Positions 9,509 through 18,429 are shown, numbered from the stretch's first letter. The stretch is DNA of 64,000 nt from Schauerella fraxinea (GCA_030849965.1 JAVDKL010000001.1:2338554-2402553), one strand, 5' to 3'. Notes: generated by a model from the letters alone, not told the origin. Numbers and translations are program-made.

Positions 9509-10495
9509 TTACTTGCGGTAAGCCTCGACGATCGCAGCGCCTTCGGGGCCGGCTTTTTCGAGCCATTCCTTGAGCATCGGGTCACCGACGACTTTACGCA
9601 TATCCGCTTTCAGGCTGTCTTGCGGCTGGATGATTTCCATGCCGTTTTTCTGCAGCAGCGCGAGGTACTCGCCATCCTTCTGTTCGGAGATTTTCCAGCC
9701 GCGCGTTTCGGCATCGGCTGCGGCTTTCATCACCGCATCCTGCGTGGGCTTATCCAGCGCATCGAACGCCTTCTTGTTCACAAACACGGCATTCTTGGGC
9801 AGCCAGGCCTGGAAGTTGTAGTAGTTCTTGATGTGTTCGTAGGTCTTGGTGTCGTAGCCGGTGGCACCCGACGTCATGAACGAATCGATCACGCCGGTTG
9901 CCATGGCGGCCGACAATTCAGCGGCTTGAATCGTCACCGGTTGCGCTTGCAGCAGCTCGGCGATCCGGCCGGTGGCGGGGCTGTAGGCACGCCACTTCGC
10001 GCCCTTCAGATCGGCCAGCGAATTGATCTTGTTCTTCACATACAAGCCCTGTGTGGGCCACACGACGCTGTAGAGCAGCACCATGTTCTGATCGTTGAAG
10101 CGCTTTTGCAGCGCCGGCTTTTGCGCTTGGTACAGCTTGTAGGCCTTGGGGTAGCTATCGGCCAGGAACGGGATGCTGTCGGTGCCGAAGATCTGCCATT
10201 CGTTCTGGTAGTTGGCCAACAGGATTTCGCCGGCCTGAGCTTGACCGCCCTGCACCGCGCGTTTGATCTCGGGCGCTTTGAACAGCGACGCGTTGGCGTG
10301 CACTTGAATCTTCAACTTGCCGCCCGATGCCTTGTCGACGTCGGATGCAAATTGCATGATGTTTTCAGTGTGGAAATTGGTCGCCGGATAGGCGGTCGGC
10401 ATATCCCATTTGGTCTGCGCATGGGCGATGCCGGATGCGGCTGCGAGAGGCAGCAACGCAATGGCGGCGGTGAGCAAGCGACGGGTCGACATCAT
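9509..10495 (-). CDS. TRAP transporter substrate-binding protein (DctP family)
   Basis: The 328-residue precursor has a cleavable signal peptide ending around SGIAHAQ, then a DctP fold typical of periplasmic TRAP receptors, with the conserved stretch WRAYSPATGRIAELLQA near the middle carrying the carboxylate-binding arginine region. It delivers an organic acid to the DctQM membrane pair encoded just downstream. The start at 10495 is favoured because GGAG sits 6 bases before it; an upstream start at 10507 would add four residues. It is the first gene of the operon and is divergent from a winged-helix regulator. The ligand cannot be named from sequence. Confidence 0.9.
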   Translation of the reverse strand: MMSTRRLLTAAIALLPLAAASGIAHAQTKWDMPTAYPATNFHTENIMQFASDVDKASGGKLKIQVHANASLFKAPEIKRAVQGGQAQAGEILLANYQNEWQIFGTDSIPFLADSYPKAYKLYQAQKPALQKRFNDQNMVLLYSVVWPTQGLYVKNKINSLADLKGAKWRAYSPATGRIAELLQAQPVTIQAAELSAAMATGVIDSFMTSGATGYDTKTYEHIKNYYNFQAWLPKNAVFVNKKAFDALDKPTQDAVMKAAADAETRGWKISEQKDGEYLALLQKNGMEIIQPQDSLKADMRKVVGDPMLKEWLEKAGPEGAAIVEAYRK

Positions 10496-10592
10496 GAAGC
10501 ACTCCAAAGATCGGTTGGAAGCATTGAAAGACTGAAAAGGCCGCTGACTCGAGGTTGAAGAACCTCGTCAATTGCGTTGAAGTCTAGAAACC

Positions 10593-10622
10593 GTTGATAT
10601 AAATTGTCAATAAATTATCAAC
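10593..10622. promoter_or_regulatory. Palindromic operator candidate between TRAP operon and its regulator
   Basis: Perfect 7-base arms GTTGATA (10593-10599) and TATCAAC (10616-10622) flank an AT-rich centre that contains a further TTGTCAA. The site lies between the divergent dctP (start 10495) and regulator (start 10626) genes and almost touches the regulator start. This placement suits autoregulation and control of the transporter. The assignment is inferred from symmetry and position only. Confidence 0.5.
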
Positions 10623-10625
10623 GTA

Positions 10626-11240
10626 ATGCGGGTTACTACTATGACGAGACAAACAACAGAACCTCTCAAACCCGCACGCACCAGAAGCGTGCCGTCGCGC
10701 ACCAAACCGGCGCGCGCACCTGCCGCGCGCAAGCGACCCACACGCAATTTGGGGATCGTGTCGTCGTCGCATCTGGTGTCGCCGCGCAGCCGCGAATCGT
10801 CGGAATTCGAATTTGCGTTGATCGTGGCGTGGAACGCGTTTTCGCGGTGGTGTGTGCGCTGCATGGCAGCCGCAGGAAACGTCGAACTCACGATCACGGA
10901 TGTGTTGCTGCTGCATCATGTGAACCATCGCGCACGTAATAAAAAGCTCGCCGATATTTGCTTCGTGCTCAACTACGAAGACGCCCACGTGGTGGCCTAT
11001 TCATTGAAAAAACTCGTCGCTTCAAAACTCGTGCAAACCGAGAAAGTGGGCAAGGAAGTGTTCTACAGCCCGTCCAGAAAAGGTGAGGAACTCGTCGCGC
11101 AATATCGTGAAGTGCGCGAAGCATGTTTGCTCAACAATCTGGGCAGCGAAATGAATACCGAAATCGGCCAGATGGCCAAAGTGCTGCGCACGCTGTCAGG
11201 CGCGTACGATCAAGCGGCTCGTGCCGCGACGTCTTTGTAA
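10626..11240 (+). CDS. MarR-like winged-helix transcriptional regulator
   Basis: This 204-residue protein has a basic, Arg/Pro/Ala-rich N-terminal tail of about 50 residues and then a winged-helix domain. The helix-turn-helix region runs from about residue 85 to 145 (ITDVLLLHHVNHRARNKKLA, then NYEDAHVVAYSLKKL and the wing GKEVFYSPSRKGEE). It resembles the predicted MarR-type regulators (COG5631-like) found next to transporter genes in this group of bacteria. It is divergent from the TRAP operon with a strong palindrome between them, so it most likely controls uptake of the TRAP substrate. An alternative start is the ATG at 10641. Confidence 0.8.
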   Translation: MRVTTMTRQTTEPLKPARTRSVPSRTKPARAPAARKRPTRNLGIVSSSHLVSPRSRESSEFEFALIVAWNAFSRWCVRCMAAAGNVELTITDVLLLHHVNHRARNKKLADICFVLNYEDAHVVAYSLKKLVASKLVQTEKVGKEVFYSPSRKGEELVAQYREVREACLLNNLGSEMNTEIGQMAKVLRTLSGAYDQAARAATSL

Positions 11241-11255
11241 GGCCGCGGCGCGCCA

Positions 11256-12242
11256 TCACACATCGCGCGGCGCGACGCCAAAGTGCCGCCGAAAGGCGGT
11301 CGAGAAATTGGCGGGATGATCGTAGCCCACCTCAAGCGCAATCTGCGTGATCGGCAATCGGCCGCTTCGAATCATGACCATCGCCCGTTCCATACGCAAC
11401 TGCTGCAGATATGCCGTTGTCGTCGAACCCTGCACGGCCTTGAATGTGCGGGTGAACTTGGACTCGCTCATCCCGGCTTGTGCGGCAAGCTGCTTCACGC
11501 TGCGCGGGCGGCTCCCCTCGCCTTGCGCCAGACGCGCGATCACGCGTGCGACGGTCTCGCGGTCACGCAACGACACGGTTGACTGCGCCGATACCTGTCC
11601 ACCCATCCGTTCGAAGAAAACGCGCACGATATCGTGCGTGCAGGACTGCAATCGCAATCTGCGGCTGAATACATTGCTGCACGGTTCGAAGTACGTTTGC
11701 GCGGCCTGCAGCAACGCATCGCCCAGCGTGGTTCGAAAAAGCGTGAACCCCAACGGCTCGCCATCGAGGAAATGACGCAGGGCACCGTCGTATCGCTGCG
11801 CGTCGATGCCCAGTTCATCGATCAGGTAATTCCGCGAACACGATACGGTGACCGAGCGTTCGCGTTCGCCCCCGCGAAAGATTTCGATCTTGCGCGCGCC
11901 ACGCGGTTGCGCCAGCGCACTGCACGACAACGCCGCCACATCGTGCGCCGGTTGGCCGCCATCCGTGACCCCCGAACGGCCGGCCACACGCAGGTGTATC
12001 TTGAGCGCGCCGCTGCAGTCGTAGTGTTCTTCCAGCGCGTGATCGCGCGTGACGTCGGCCCAACTGGCCGACAGGCCGTCCGCCAGAATCAACGTATCGC
12101 GAAAGCCTTGAATGCCGGGCGCAGTAGGCCGGGTGGCAATGAAGCACGCGGCGCCCACTGGGGCGATGTTTACCACTTCGAACGAATGGGGCACATAGGC
12201 ATGCAGGCCCTGACCCGGAACACGTTGCACGGCCGCCTCCAT
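11256..12242 (-). CDS. AraC family transcriptional regulator
   Basis: This 328-residue protein has an N-terminal ligand-binding domain and a C-terminal AraC DNA-binding domain with two helix-turn-helix units; the second unit contains ITQIALEVGYDHPANFSTAFRR in part, ending at GVAPRDV, the very end of the protein. The start at 12242 (MEAAVQR) fits the family length; a GTG at 12270 could add ten residues. It is divergent from the RidA/deacylase/transporter/dehydratase operon, with about 220 bases between the starts, and is the likely activator of that operon, responding to its substrate. Confidence 0.88.
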   Translation of the reverse strand: MEAAVQRVPGQGLHAYVPHSFEVVNIAPVGAACFIATRPTAPGIQGFRDTLILADGLSASWADVTRDHALEEHYDCSGALKIHLRVAGRSGVTDGGQPAHDVAALSCSALAQPRGARKIEIFRGGERERSVTVSCSRNYLIDELGIDAQRYDGALRHFLDGEPLGFTLFRTTLGDALLQAAQTYFEPCSNVFSRRLRLQSCTHDIVRVFFERMGGQVSAQSTVSLRDRETVARVIARLAQGEGSRPRSVKQLAAQAGMSESKFTRTFKAVQGSTTTAYLQQLRMERAMVMIRSGRLPITQIALEVGYDHPANFSTAFRRHFGVAPRDV

Positions 12243-12460
12243 TCTTGCGTTACCGCTGATAACGACGGCCACGTTAAAGGCCGGGCGTCGCTCTCGTCAA
12301 GACGAACCGGCGTGGCATCGACGCCTCGCGGGTTAACCCCTAAACCGGTACGCCGCGCCGGGCGCGCTGCCGGATGCGCAAACAAATCGTACCGGCGCGC
12401 ATAAGTGTGCGGCCGCCGCCAGGCATAAGCTCGTCGCTATCCCCACTCAGGAGTTGTGCG

Positions 12461-12856
12461 ATGCATGGCGTTCCCCCTTCGGTCAATCCGCGCACCGGCT
12501 TGCGGCCGCATTTCTCGGTGTGCCGACGCGCCGGCGACCTGATGTTCGTCTCGGGTCAGATGGCGCTGGGCCCCGCCTTCGATATCGTCGGCAAGGATGT
12601 CGGCGAGCAGACCCGCACGTGCCTGACCTACATCGGGGATCACCTGAAAACGGTGGGGTTGAGCCTGAACGATGTCGCCAAGACCACCGTCTGGCTGACG
12701 CGCGTCGAGGATTTTCCCGCCTTCAACGACGCCTACAAGGCATTCTTCGACGGCGGACCGCTACCGGCACGGTCCACGGTGCGGGCCGATCTGATGATTC
12801 CCGGTGCCCTTGTTGAAATCGAAGCCATCGCACTGTGCAAGGACGTCACACCATGA
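12461..12856 (+). CDS. RidA family enamine/imine deaminase
   Basis: The 131-residue product is a RidA/YjgF protein. The key arginine that binds the substrate carboxylate is in LPARSTV (R104) and the conserved acidic region EIEAIA follows at 119-124. RidA proteins hydrolyse reactive 2-aminoacrylate or 2-aminocrotonate released by PLP dehydratases to the 2-oxo acid and ammonia. An AGGAG site precedes the ATG. The stop overlaps the next start as ATGA, so the two are translationally coupled. The operon ends in a PLP dehydratase that would make just such an enamine, which supports the assignment strongly. Confidence 0.9.
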   Translation: MHGVPPSVNPRTGLRPHFSVCRRAGDLMFVSGQMALGPAFDIVGKDVGEQTRTCLTYIGDHLKTVGLSLNDVAKTTVWLTRVEDFPAFNDAYKAFFDGGPLPARSTVRADLMIPGALVEIEAIALCKDVTP

Positions 12857-14043
12857 GCGCCGTCATGTCACCTGCCCTCGCCGACACGCCAGCCATCGCG
12901 TGGATCAAACGGCTGGTTGCGATCGACACGACCAGCCGGCACTCAAACCTCGGTTTGATCGAGATGGTGCGCGACGACCTCAAACGCGCCGGCATCGACG
13001 CCTTGCTCAGCCACGATGCCACCGGCACGAAAGCGAATCTCTTCGCAACGGTTCCCGCTGCGGACGGCACCACCCAGGGCGGCATCGTCCTTTCCGGCCA
13101 CACCGATGTGGTACCGGTAGACGGACAGCCCTGGGATTCCGATCCCTTCGCGCCGGAAGTGCGCGACGGAAAATTGTTTGGCCGCGGCACGTGCGACATG
13201 AAGGGGTTCGTCGGCACGGCACTCGCCCTCTTGCCGCAGATGCAGCAGGCGCGACTCACTCAGCCCATCCACTTCGCCTTGTCGTACGACGAGGAACTGG
13301 GTTGTGTGGGTGCGCCGGTCATGTTGGCCGATCTGCAGGCGCGCGGCATCCGCCCCGACAGTTGCATCGTGGGCGAACCCACCTCCATGCGCGTCATCGT
13401 GGCGCACAAGGGCATCAATACCTTCCGCTGTTGCGTGAAAGGGCATGCCGCGCATTCTTCGCTCACACCCAAAGGCGTGAACGCCATCGAGTATGCCGCC
13501 AGGCTCATTTGCTTCATCCAGGATCTCGCAGAAGAGATGCGCGCGCGAGGCCCATTCGATGAAGCGTTCGATGTGCCGTTCAGTACCGCGCAAACCGGCA
13601 CGATCCAGGGCGGCATTGCGCTGAACACGATTCCCGAGGATTGCCGCTTCGATTTCGAACACCGGAACCTGCCCGGCACCGACCCGGCGCGCTTCTTCGA
13701 TCGCATACAGGCCTACGCCAACGACACCCTGCTGCCGCGCATGCGCGCCGTGCACCCGGGCGCCGCCATCGATCTGACCAAGATGGCGACCGCTCCGGCG
13801 CTGGACGCGTCCGAGCAGGCCGCCATCACGCAGCTCGTGCGGGCGTTGAGCGCCGATAACGCACGTCGGAAGGTGGCGTACGGCACGGAGGCCGGGCAAT
13901 TTCAGCACGCCGGCATCGCCGCCGTGATTTGCGGGCCGGGCGATATCGAACAGGCGCACAAACCCAACGAGTTCGTGACCACGGCGCAGATCGCGCAGTG
14001 CGAGGCGTTCCTCGGCAAAGTGATTCGCAGCATTTCCCAATAG
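12853..14043 (+). CDS. M20 family amidohydrolase, acetylornithine deacetylase (ArgE) type
   Basis: This 396-residue zinc enzyme of the M20 family has the metal and catalytic motifs SGHTDVVP, GTCDMKGF and YDEELGCVG, and the dimerisation domain in the middle (VKGHAAHSS). ArgE-like members remove an acyl group from the amino nitrogen of an amino acid. It starts inside the RidA stop codon and is followed after 55 bases by a transporter and then a PLP dehydratase. No arginine biosynthesis genes are near, so I infer a catabolic N-acyl amino acid deacylase rather than true ArgE. Confidence 0.85.
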   Translation: MSAVMSPALADTPAIAWIKRLVAIDTTSRHSNLGLIEMVRDDLKRAGIDALLSHDATGTKANLFATVPAADGTTQGGIVLSGHTDVVPVDGQPWDSDPFAPEVRDGKLFGRGTCDMKGFVGTALALLPQMQQARLTQPIHFALSYDEELGCVGAPVMLADLQARGIRPDSCIVGEPTSMRVIVAHKGINTFRCCVKGHAAHSSLTPKGVNAIEYAARLICFIQDLAEEMRARGPFDEAFDVPFSTAQTGTIQGGIALNTIPEDCRFDFEHRNLPGTDPARFFDRIQAYANDTLLPRMRAVHPGAAIDLTKMATAPALDASEQAAITQLVRALSADNARRKVAYGTEAGQFQHAGIAAVICGPGDIEQAHKPNEFVTTAQIAQCEAFLGKVIRSISQ

Positions 14044-14098
14044 TCTCCTTGCGGCGTACCGCCGCACGGTCGTGTTCGCCCATCCTGGATCTTCGACC

Positions 14099-15385
14099 AT
14101 GTCTACCTTCACCACCCCGCATGCGTCCGCACGCGAAGAGACGCCCCCGGCCGCCTGGCGCATCATCATTGCGGCCTCGATAGGCAATGCGCTCGAGTGG
14201 TTCGATCTCGTGGTCTACGGCTTTTTCGCCGTCACGATCGCCAAACTGTTTTTCCCCAGCGGCAGCGACTCGATCTCGCTCTTGCTCACGCTCGGCACCT
14301 TCGGTGTGTCGTTCTTCATGCGCCCGCTGGGCGCGCTGGTGCTCGGCATCTATGCCGATCGCGTAGGAAGGCGTGCAGCGCTGACCGTATCGATCCTGCT
14401 GATGATGGTGGGCACCCTGCTCATCGCCGTGATGCCCACCTACGCCGCGATCGGGGTATGGGCGCCGATCGGGATCGTACTGGCGCGGATGATCCAGGGG
14501 TTCTCCGCCGGCGGAGAATTCGGCAGTGCCACCGCCTTCCTTGCCGAGCATGCGCCCAAGCGGCGTGGCTTCTACGCCAGCTGGCAGGTTGCCAGCCAAG
14601 GGCTGACCACGTTGCTGGCAGCGGGCTTTGGTGCCGGGCTCACCAATTGGCTGACGCCGGAACAGATGCTGTCGTGGGGCTGGCGGGTGCCGTTCTTCTT
14701 TGGCTTGTTGATCGGGCCGGTCGCCTACTACATCCGTACCCGCATCGATGAGACCCCTGAGTTTCTCGCCGCGGAACCGTCGAAGACGCCGCTGGCCGAC
14801 ACGTTCTCGCATCATCGCGCGCGTCTCGTTCTTGCCATCGGCACCGTGGTGCTCGGTACGGTGGCCACTTACCTCGTTCTCTACATGCCGACGTACGCCG
14901 TCAGGCAACTCGGCATCCCGCAGTCGGCGGCCTTCACCGCCACGCTGCTCACGGGTGTGGTGCAGTTCATTTGCGCACCGATCGTCGGCCACTGGTCGGA
15001 CCGCCACGGTCGAACAGGCGTGATGCTGTTGTCCGCCCTGCTTTTTCTCGTCCTGATCTATCCCATGTTCGCCATCGTGGCCGCTTATCCCACATTCGGC
15101 ACCATGATCGGCGTGCAGATCGTGATCGGTGTGTTGCTGTCGGGCTACTTCGGCGCGCTGCCCGCGTTGCTCACCGAGATATTCCCGGTTCAGAATCGCA
15201 CCACGGGCATGTCACTGGCCTACAACATCGCCGTCACGATCTTTGGCGGGTTTGCGCCTTTCATCATCACAGGCCTGATCGATGCGACGGGCAGCAAACT
15301 TGCACCGAGCTTCTATCTGATCTTCGCCTCACTCATCAGCATCGCGGCCATCTTCGGGGTGCGCAAGCGCCTGGGCATGCGATGA
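14099..15385 (+). CDS. MFS metabolite:H+ symporter (MHS/KgtP-ProP type)
   Basis: This 428-residue, 12-helix transporter belongs to the metabolite:H+ symporter branch of the MFS. The diagnostic start GNALEWFDLVVYGFFA is present, and motif A appears as DRVGRRAALT. Family members import organic acids, betaines or amino acids. The ATG at 14099 is preferred over a GTG at 14072 since it gives the usual N-terminus. It lies between the deacylase and the dehydratase genes on the same strand, so it probably imports the compound that these enzymes degrade. Confidence 0.88.
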   Translation: MSTFTTPHASAREETPPAAWRIIIAASIGNALEWFDLVVYGFFAVTIAKLFFPSGSDSISLLLTLGTFGVSFFMRPLGALVLGIYADRVGRRAALTVSILLMMVGTLLIAVMPTYAAIGVWAPIGIVLARMIQGFSAGGEFGSATAFLAEHAPKRRGFYASWQVASQGLTTLLAAGFGAGLTNWLTPEQMLSWGWRVPFFFGLLIGPVAYYIRTRIDETPEFLAAEPSKTPLADTFSHHRARLVLAIGTVVLGTVATYLVLYMPTYAVRQLGIPQSAAFTATLLTGVVQFICAPIVGHWSDRHGRTGVMLLSALLFLVLIYPMFAIVAAYPTFGTMIGVQIVIGVLLSGYFGALPALLTEIFPVQNRTTGMSLAYNIAVTIFGGFAPFIITGLIDATGSKLAPSFYLIFASLISIAAIFGVRKRLGMR

Positions 15386-15404
15386 CACGACACGGATTCC
15401 CGCC

Positions 15405-16391
15405 ATGACGACAACCGATCGATCTCTTTCAGAACCCGCCATTGCAGATCGCGCCGCGATTGCCGCACAGCACGATGCGCTACGCCAATGGATACGGGAA
15501 ACGCCGGTGGTGGACCGCGACGACTTCCTGCCCGTCGCCGGCACGCGCATCAACTTCAAATTCGAACTGTTGCAAGCCAGCGGCACATTCAAGGCACGTG
15601 GCGCCTTCTCGAACATTCTCGCGCTGGATCCGGCCCAACAATCAGCCGGCGTGACCTGCGTATCGGCCGGCAACCATGCTGTAGCGGTCGCGTACGCGGC
15701 GATGCGGCTGGGTGTGTCCGCCAAGGTCGTCATGATCAAGACGGCAAGTCCTGCGCGGGTGGCCCTCTGCCACCAGTACGGCGCCGAGGTCGTTCTGGCC
15801 GACGACGGCGCATCCGCGTTTGCGGAAGTGCGCCGCATCGAAGGTGAAGAAGGCCGCTTCTTCGTGCACCCCTTCAATGGTTATCGCACAGTGCTCGGTA
15901 CCGCCACACTGGGTCATGAATGGCTGATGCAGGCGGGCAAACTCGATGCGGTGATCGTTCCGATCGGTGGCGGCGGTCTCATGGCGGGCATCTCCACTGC
16001 GGTGAAGATGATCGACCCGGCCTGCAAGGTATACGGTGTGGAGCCGGTCGGCGCCAATGCCATGCAACAAAGCTTCGACGCGAATGGGCCCATCAAGATG
16101 GGACCCATGCAGAGCATCGCCGATAGCCTGATGGCACCGCATACCGAGCAGTACAGCTACGATCTTTGCCGCCGCCATGTGGATGCCTTGACACAGGTAT
16201 CCGACGATGCCATTCGTGCCTCGATGCGTTTGCTTTTCGATCAGCTTAAGCTCGCGGTGGAGCCGGCATGCGCTGCAGCCACGGCCGCGCTCGTGGGTCC
16301 GCTAAGAGATACGCTGGCGGGCAAGCGTGTTGGCATATTGCTCTGCGGCACCAATACCGATCCTGCCACGCTGGCGCGTCACCTGGGATAA
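15405..16391 (+). CDS. PLP-dependent threonine/serine dehydratase family protein
   Basis: The 328-residue enzyme is a fold-type II PLP protein of the threonine dehydratase family. The Schiff-base lysine is K63 in SGTFKARGAF, the substrate loop is SAGNHAVAVA, and the phosphate loop is GGGGLMAG. It lacks the C-terminal ACT regulatory domain of biosynthetic IlvA, so it is catabolic-type. It would convert a hydroxy amino acid to an enamine and then a 2-oxo acid. It lies 19 bases after the transporter. Hydroxyectoine-utilisation EutB is a related family member, but no eutC or doe genes are seen here. Confidence 0.88.
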   Translation: MTTTDRSLSEPAIADRAAIAAQHDALRQWIRETPVVDRDDFLPVAGTRINFKFELLQASGTFKARGAFSNILALDPAQQSAGVTCVSAGNHAVAVAYAAMRLGVSAKVVMIKTASPARVALCHQYGAEVVLADDGASAFAEVRRIEGEEGRFFVHPFNGYRTVLGTATLGHEWLMQAGKLDAVIVPIGGGGLMAGISTAVKMIDPACKVYGVEPVGANAMQQSFDANGPIKMGPMQSIADSLMAPHTEQYSYDLCRRHVDALTQVSDDAIRASMRLLFDQLKLAVEPACAAATAALVGPLRDTLAGKRVGILLCGTNTDPATLARHLG

Positions 16392-16438
16392 GGTACCGAT
16401 CCGGGCGTGCGCTTTGGGCGGGTCATCGGCGTGCGGCC

Positions 16439-16819
16439 TCAGGGCGCGACCGGCGCACGGTGGCGTTGCCGCCGGTGCCAGGCCAAGGCATAGAGGCCCA
16501 CATTGAACACAATCGCAGCGATGCCGATACCGATCTGCACCGAACGCGTCAACCCAGGCGGGTAGATCAATACGCGCGCGTAGTGGGCGATGAAGCCTTC
16601 TTCGTAACCCGCCTGCCCTGCCGCCAGCCGCAGGGCGTTTTCGAGCGGTGTGAGCGGGCAGATGCCGCCACTCAAGGTGATCCAGGCGCCCCACGCGACC
16701 GCCGGCACGTGCAGCCACGCCCAACCGGGACGCCAGGCCACGAGTGCCGCGCCCAGTGCGACGAACAAGACAAAGGCGGCGTGTATCACCATCACGCCAT
16801 CGGCGGCCCAGGCACTCAT
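16439..16819 (-). CDS. DUF2784 family membrane protein
   Basis: This 126-residue protein has four hydrophobic segments and the DUF2784 pattern: HAAFVLFVALGAAL near the N-terminus, then WITLSGGICPLTPLE and GFIAHYARVLIYPPGL. The function of the family is unknown. Its ATG overlaps the stop of the upstream small membrane protein (ATGA), so the two are translated together. It is convergent with the dehydratase operon. Confidence 0.82.
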   Translation of the reverse strand: MSAWAADGVMVIHAAFVLFVALGAALVAWRPGWAWLHVPAVAWGAWITLSGGICPLTPLENALRLAAGQAGYEEGFIAHYARVLIYPPGLTRSVQIGIGIAAIVFNVGLYALAWHRRQRHRAPVAP

Positions 16820-17109
16820 CCGCCGATCAATCCACCCAGAACGAGCACGGCCAACACCAGCCAGAATATGCCGCCGACGATGCTGCGTTGAATGAACGAC
16901 TTGAATGCGGCGTACAGCAGGATCAGCCCCAGGATGAGCCAGGCGATATTGAACACCGATGGGCTCATGCCCATGGCGCGCGCCAAGCCACCGGTAAAGT
17001 CGCCGATCGCCTCGCCCACGCCACCCAGCAGAAATCGCAGGGTGTCGACGACGGCGCGTATCGCCTCGCCAAACGCACTGCCCAGCCACTCGAAAAAACC
17101 GTTGTTCAT
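16816..17109 (-). CDS. Small hypothetical membrane protein
   Basis: This 97-residue product begins MNNGFFEWLG and has an amphipathic Gly-rich N-terminal half followed by two hydrophobic helices (FNIAWLILGLILLYAAF and GIFWLVLAVLVLGGLIGG). I do not recognise a family. Its stop overlaps the start of the DUF2784 gene, which implies a shared membrane role. The upstream frame to 17148 has no support. Confidence 0.65.
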   Translation of the reverse strand: MNNGFFEWLGSAFGEAIRAVVDTLRFLLGGVGEAIGDFTGGLARAMGMSPSVFNIAWLILGLILLYAAFKSFIQRSIVGGIFWLVLAVLVLGGLIGG

Positions 17110-17193
17110 GACTCTGTTCGTTAAAAAGACATTACCGGCACCCCGCAAGCGGCGTGCACCGCGCGCGCGATCCCGAAGATAGCGTGAAAAGCG

Positions 17194-17706
17194 TTACGCC
17201 GTGTCGCGTGCAGTGAGCGCGGCGCGCCAGACCGCCGCCTTGACCGCCGGCGTCATGGCCGCATGCGCCGGACTGGTCGACGGCAACGAGGTATAGCGCA
17301 CAACGGGATCGGACGACAAACCCGGTCGCACATGACGCGCATAAAGACTGGCTGCGGCGCCCCCGTTGAACACGACGTGGTCGATCGACGGATACCGCGT
17401 CAGTAGCCCGCCGATGTCGTTGGCGACGATGCTTTCGCGCACGATGGCGGCATCCAGACTGCCCGGGCGGTCACAGCGCTCGAGCACATCCCATAGTGCC
17501 ACACCGGCCGCTTGCAGAGCCTTGATCCGAACGGTGTAAGCCGATTGGGCGTCGAAGCCGAAAATCGCGGCCACGATCGGCCAGAAGGCGTTGCGCGGGT
17601 GAGCGTAGTACTGATCGGCGTCCAGCGAACGCACGCCGGGCATCGAGCCCAATACCAACACGCGGGCGCGGTCGTCGACCACCGGTGGAAAACCGACGAC
17701 GTGCAT
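17194..17706 (-). CDS. DNA-deoxyinosine (hypoxanthine) glycosylase, UDG family 6
   Basis: This 170-residue protein matches the hypoxanthine-DNA glycosylase branch of the uracil-DNA glycosylase superfamily. The N-terminal signature LGSMPGVRSLDADQYYAHP is followed by RNAFWP, and the C-terminal loop reads SLPSTSPAHA. Family members remove hypoxanthine, formed by adenine deamination, from DNA, starting base excision repair in the cytoplasm. It sits 6 bases after the dehalogenase gene on the same strand and is probably cotranscribed with it, though I see no functional link. Confidence 0.85.
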   Translation of the reverse strand: MHVVGFPPVVDDRARVLVLGSMPGVRSLDADQYYAHPRNAFWPIVAAIFGFDAQSAYTVRIKALQAAGVALWDVLERCDRPGSLDAAIVRESIVANDIGGLLTRYPSIDHVVFNGGAAASLYARHVRPGLSSDPVVRYTSLPSTSPAHAAMTPAVKAAVWRAALTARDTA

Positions 17707-17712
17707 CGCGCG

Positions 17713-18429
17713 TCAGAGTCCGAGCCGACGAGCGAGATCGTTCATGTCGGAAGCGACCACATCCCAGTCCTGCTCCGGGGCAAGATCGCGGGATTGCTTG
17801 GGGCCGTGTTCCGAAGGCCGCACCACGAACGCCGTGCGCAAGCCTTGCCGGCGCGCCGCCGCCAGATCGTTGTTGTGCGCGGCCACCATCATCAATTGCT
17901 CAGGCGGGAGATCGAGCACGTCAGCCGTGCGCAGATAAGCGTCGGGCGACGGCTTGTAGGCCTGCGCCACTTCGGCACCGAGAATCGCATCCCATGGCAA
18001 CCCGGCGCGTTTGGCCATATTGAGCATCAGGGAAATATTGCCGTTGGAGAGCGGCGCAATCACGTAGCGTTTTTTGAGGCGGGTGAGCCCTTCCACACTG
18101 TCGGGCCAGGGATCGAGGCGATGCCAGGCCCGATTGAACGCAACCAGATCGCTCTCAGGAATCGCGCGCGGATCGATGCCCACATCCTGCAACGTGGCTT
18201 CAAGATTCTCACGATGCAACACGTCCAGCCGCACAAACGGCCGGGCGCCATCGCGCACTGCCTGCATCGCGGGCTGATAGCGTTGCCGCCAGGCATCGGC
18301 GAACGCTACCGGATCGATATCTTCGCGTCCGTGCCGCGCCAGAAAAGCCGTTGCGTCGCGGGTGATGCCGCGGCGCCAATCGACCACCGTGCCGAACACG
18401 TCGAATACCAACGCGCGCACCTCATCCAT
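17713..18429 (-). CDS. Haloacid dehalogenase, type II
   Basis: The 238-residue enzyme is an (S)-2-haloacid dehalogenase-type HAD hydrolase. The nucleophile is D10 in FDVFGTVVD, the second motif is SNGN (128-131), the lysine is K159 and the acidic motif is AHNNDL (184-189). Type II enzymes displace halide from short 2-haloalkanoic acids through an ester intermediate. AAGGAGAGG lies 5 bases before the chosen ATG. The next gene downstream is the hypoxanthine glycosylase. No haloacid transporter is adjacent, so activity on another phosphate or halide substrate cannot be excluded. Confidence 0.87.
   Translation of the reverse strand: MDEVRALVFDVFGTVVDWRRGITRDATAFLARHGREDIDPVAFADAWRQRYQPAMQAVRDGARPFVRLDVLHRENLEATLQDVGIDPRAIPESDLVAFNRAWHRLDPWPDSVEGLTRLKKRYVIAPLSNGNISLMLNMAKRAGLPWDAILGAEVAQAYKPSPDAYLRTADVLDLPPEQLMMVAAHNNDLAAARRQGLRTAFVVRPSEHGPKQSRDLAPEQDWDVVASDMNDLARRLGL

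Noticed and set aside
12943-14187. Minus-strand frame of 414 codons opposite the M20 deacylase
   Set aside because: The plus-strand enzyme shows all zinc motifs and couples to its neighbours; the antisense frame has none.
15405-16391. Hydroxyectoine dehydratase EutB
   Set aside because: The family fits, but no eutC, doe or ectoine transporter genes accompany it, and the RidA and ArgE-type partners suggest a different substrate.
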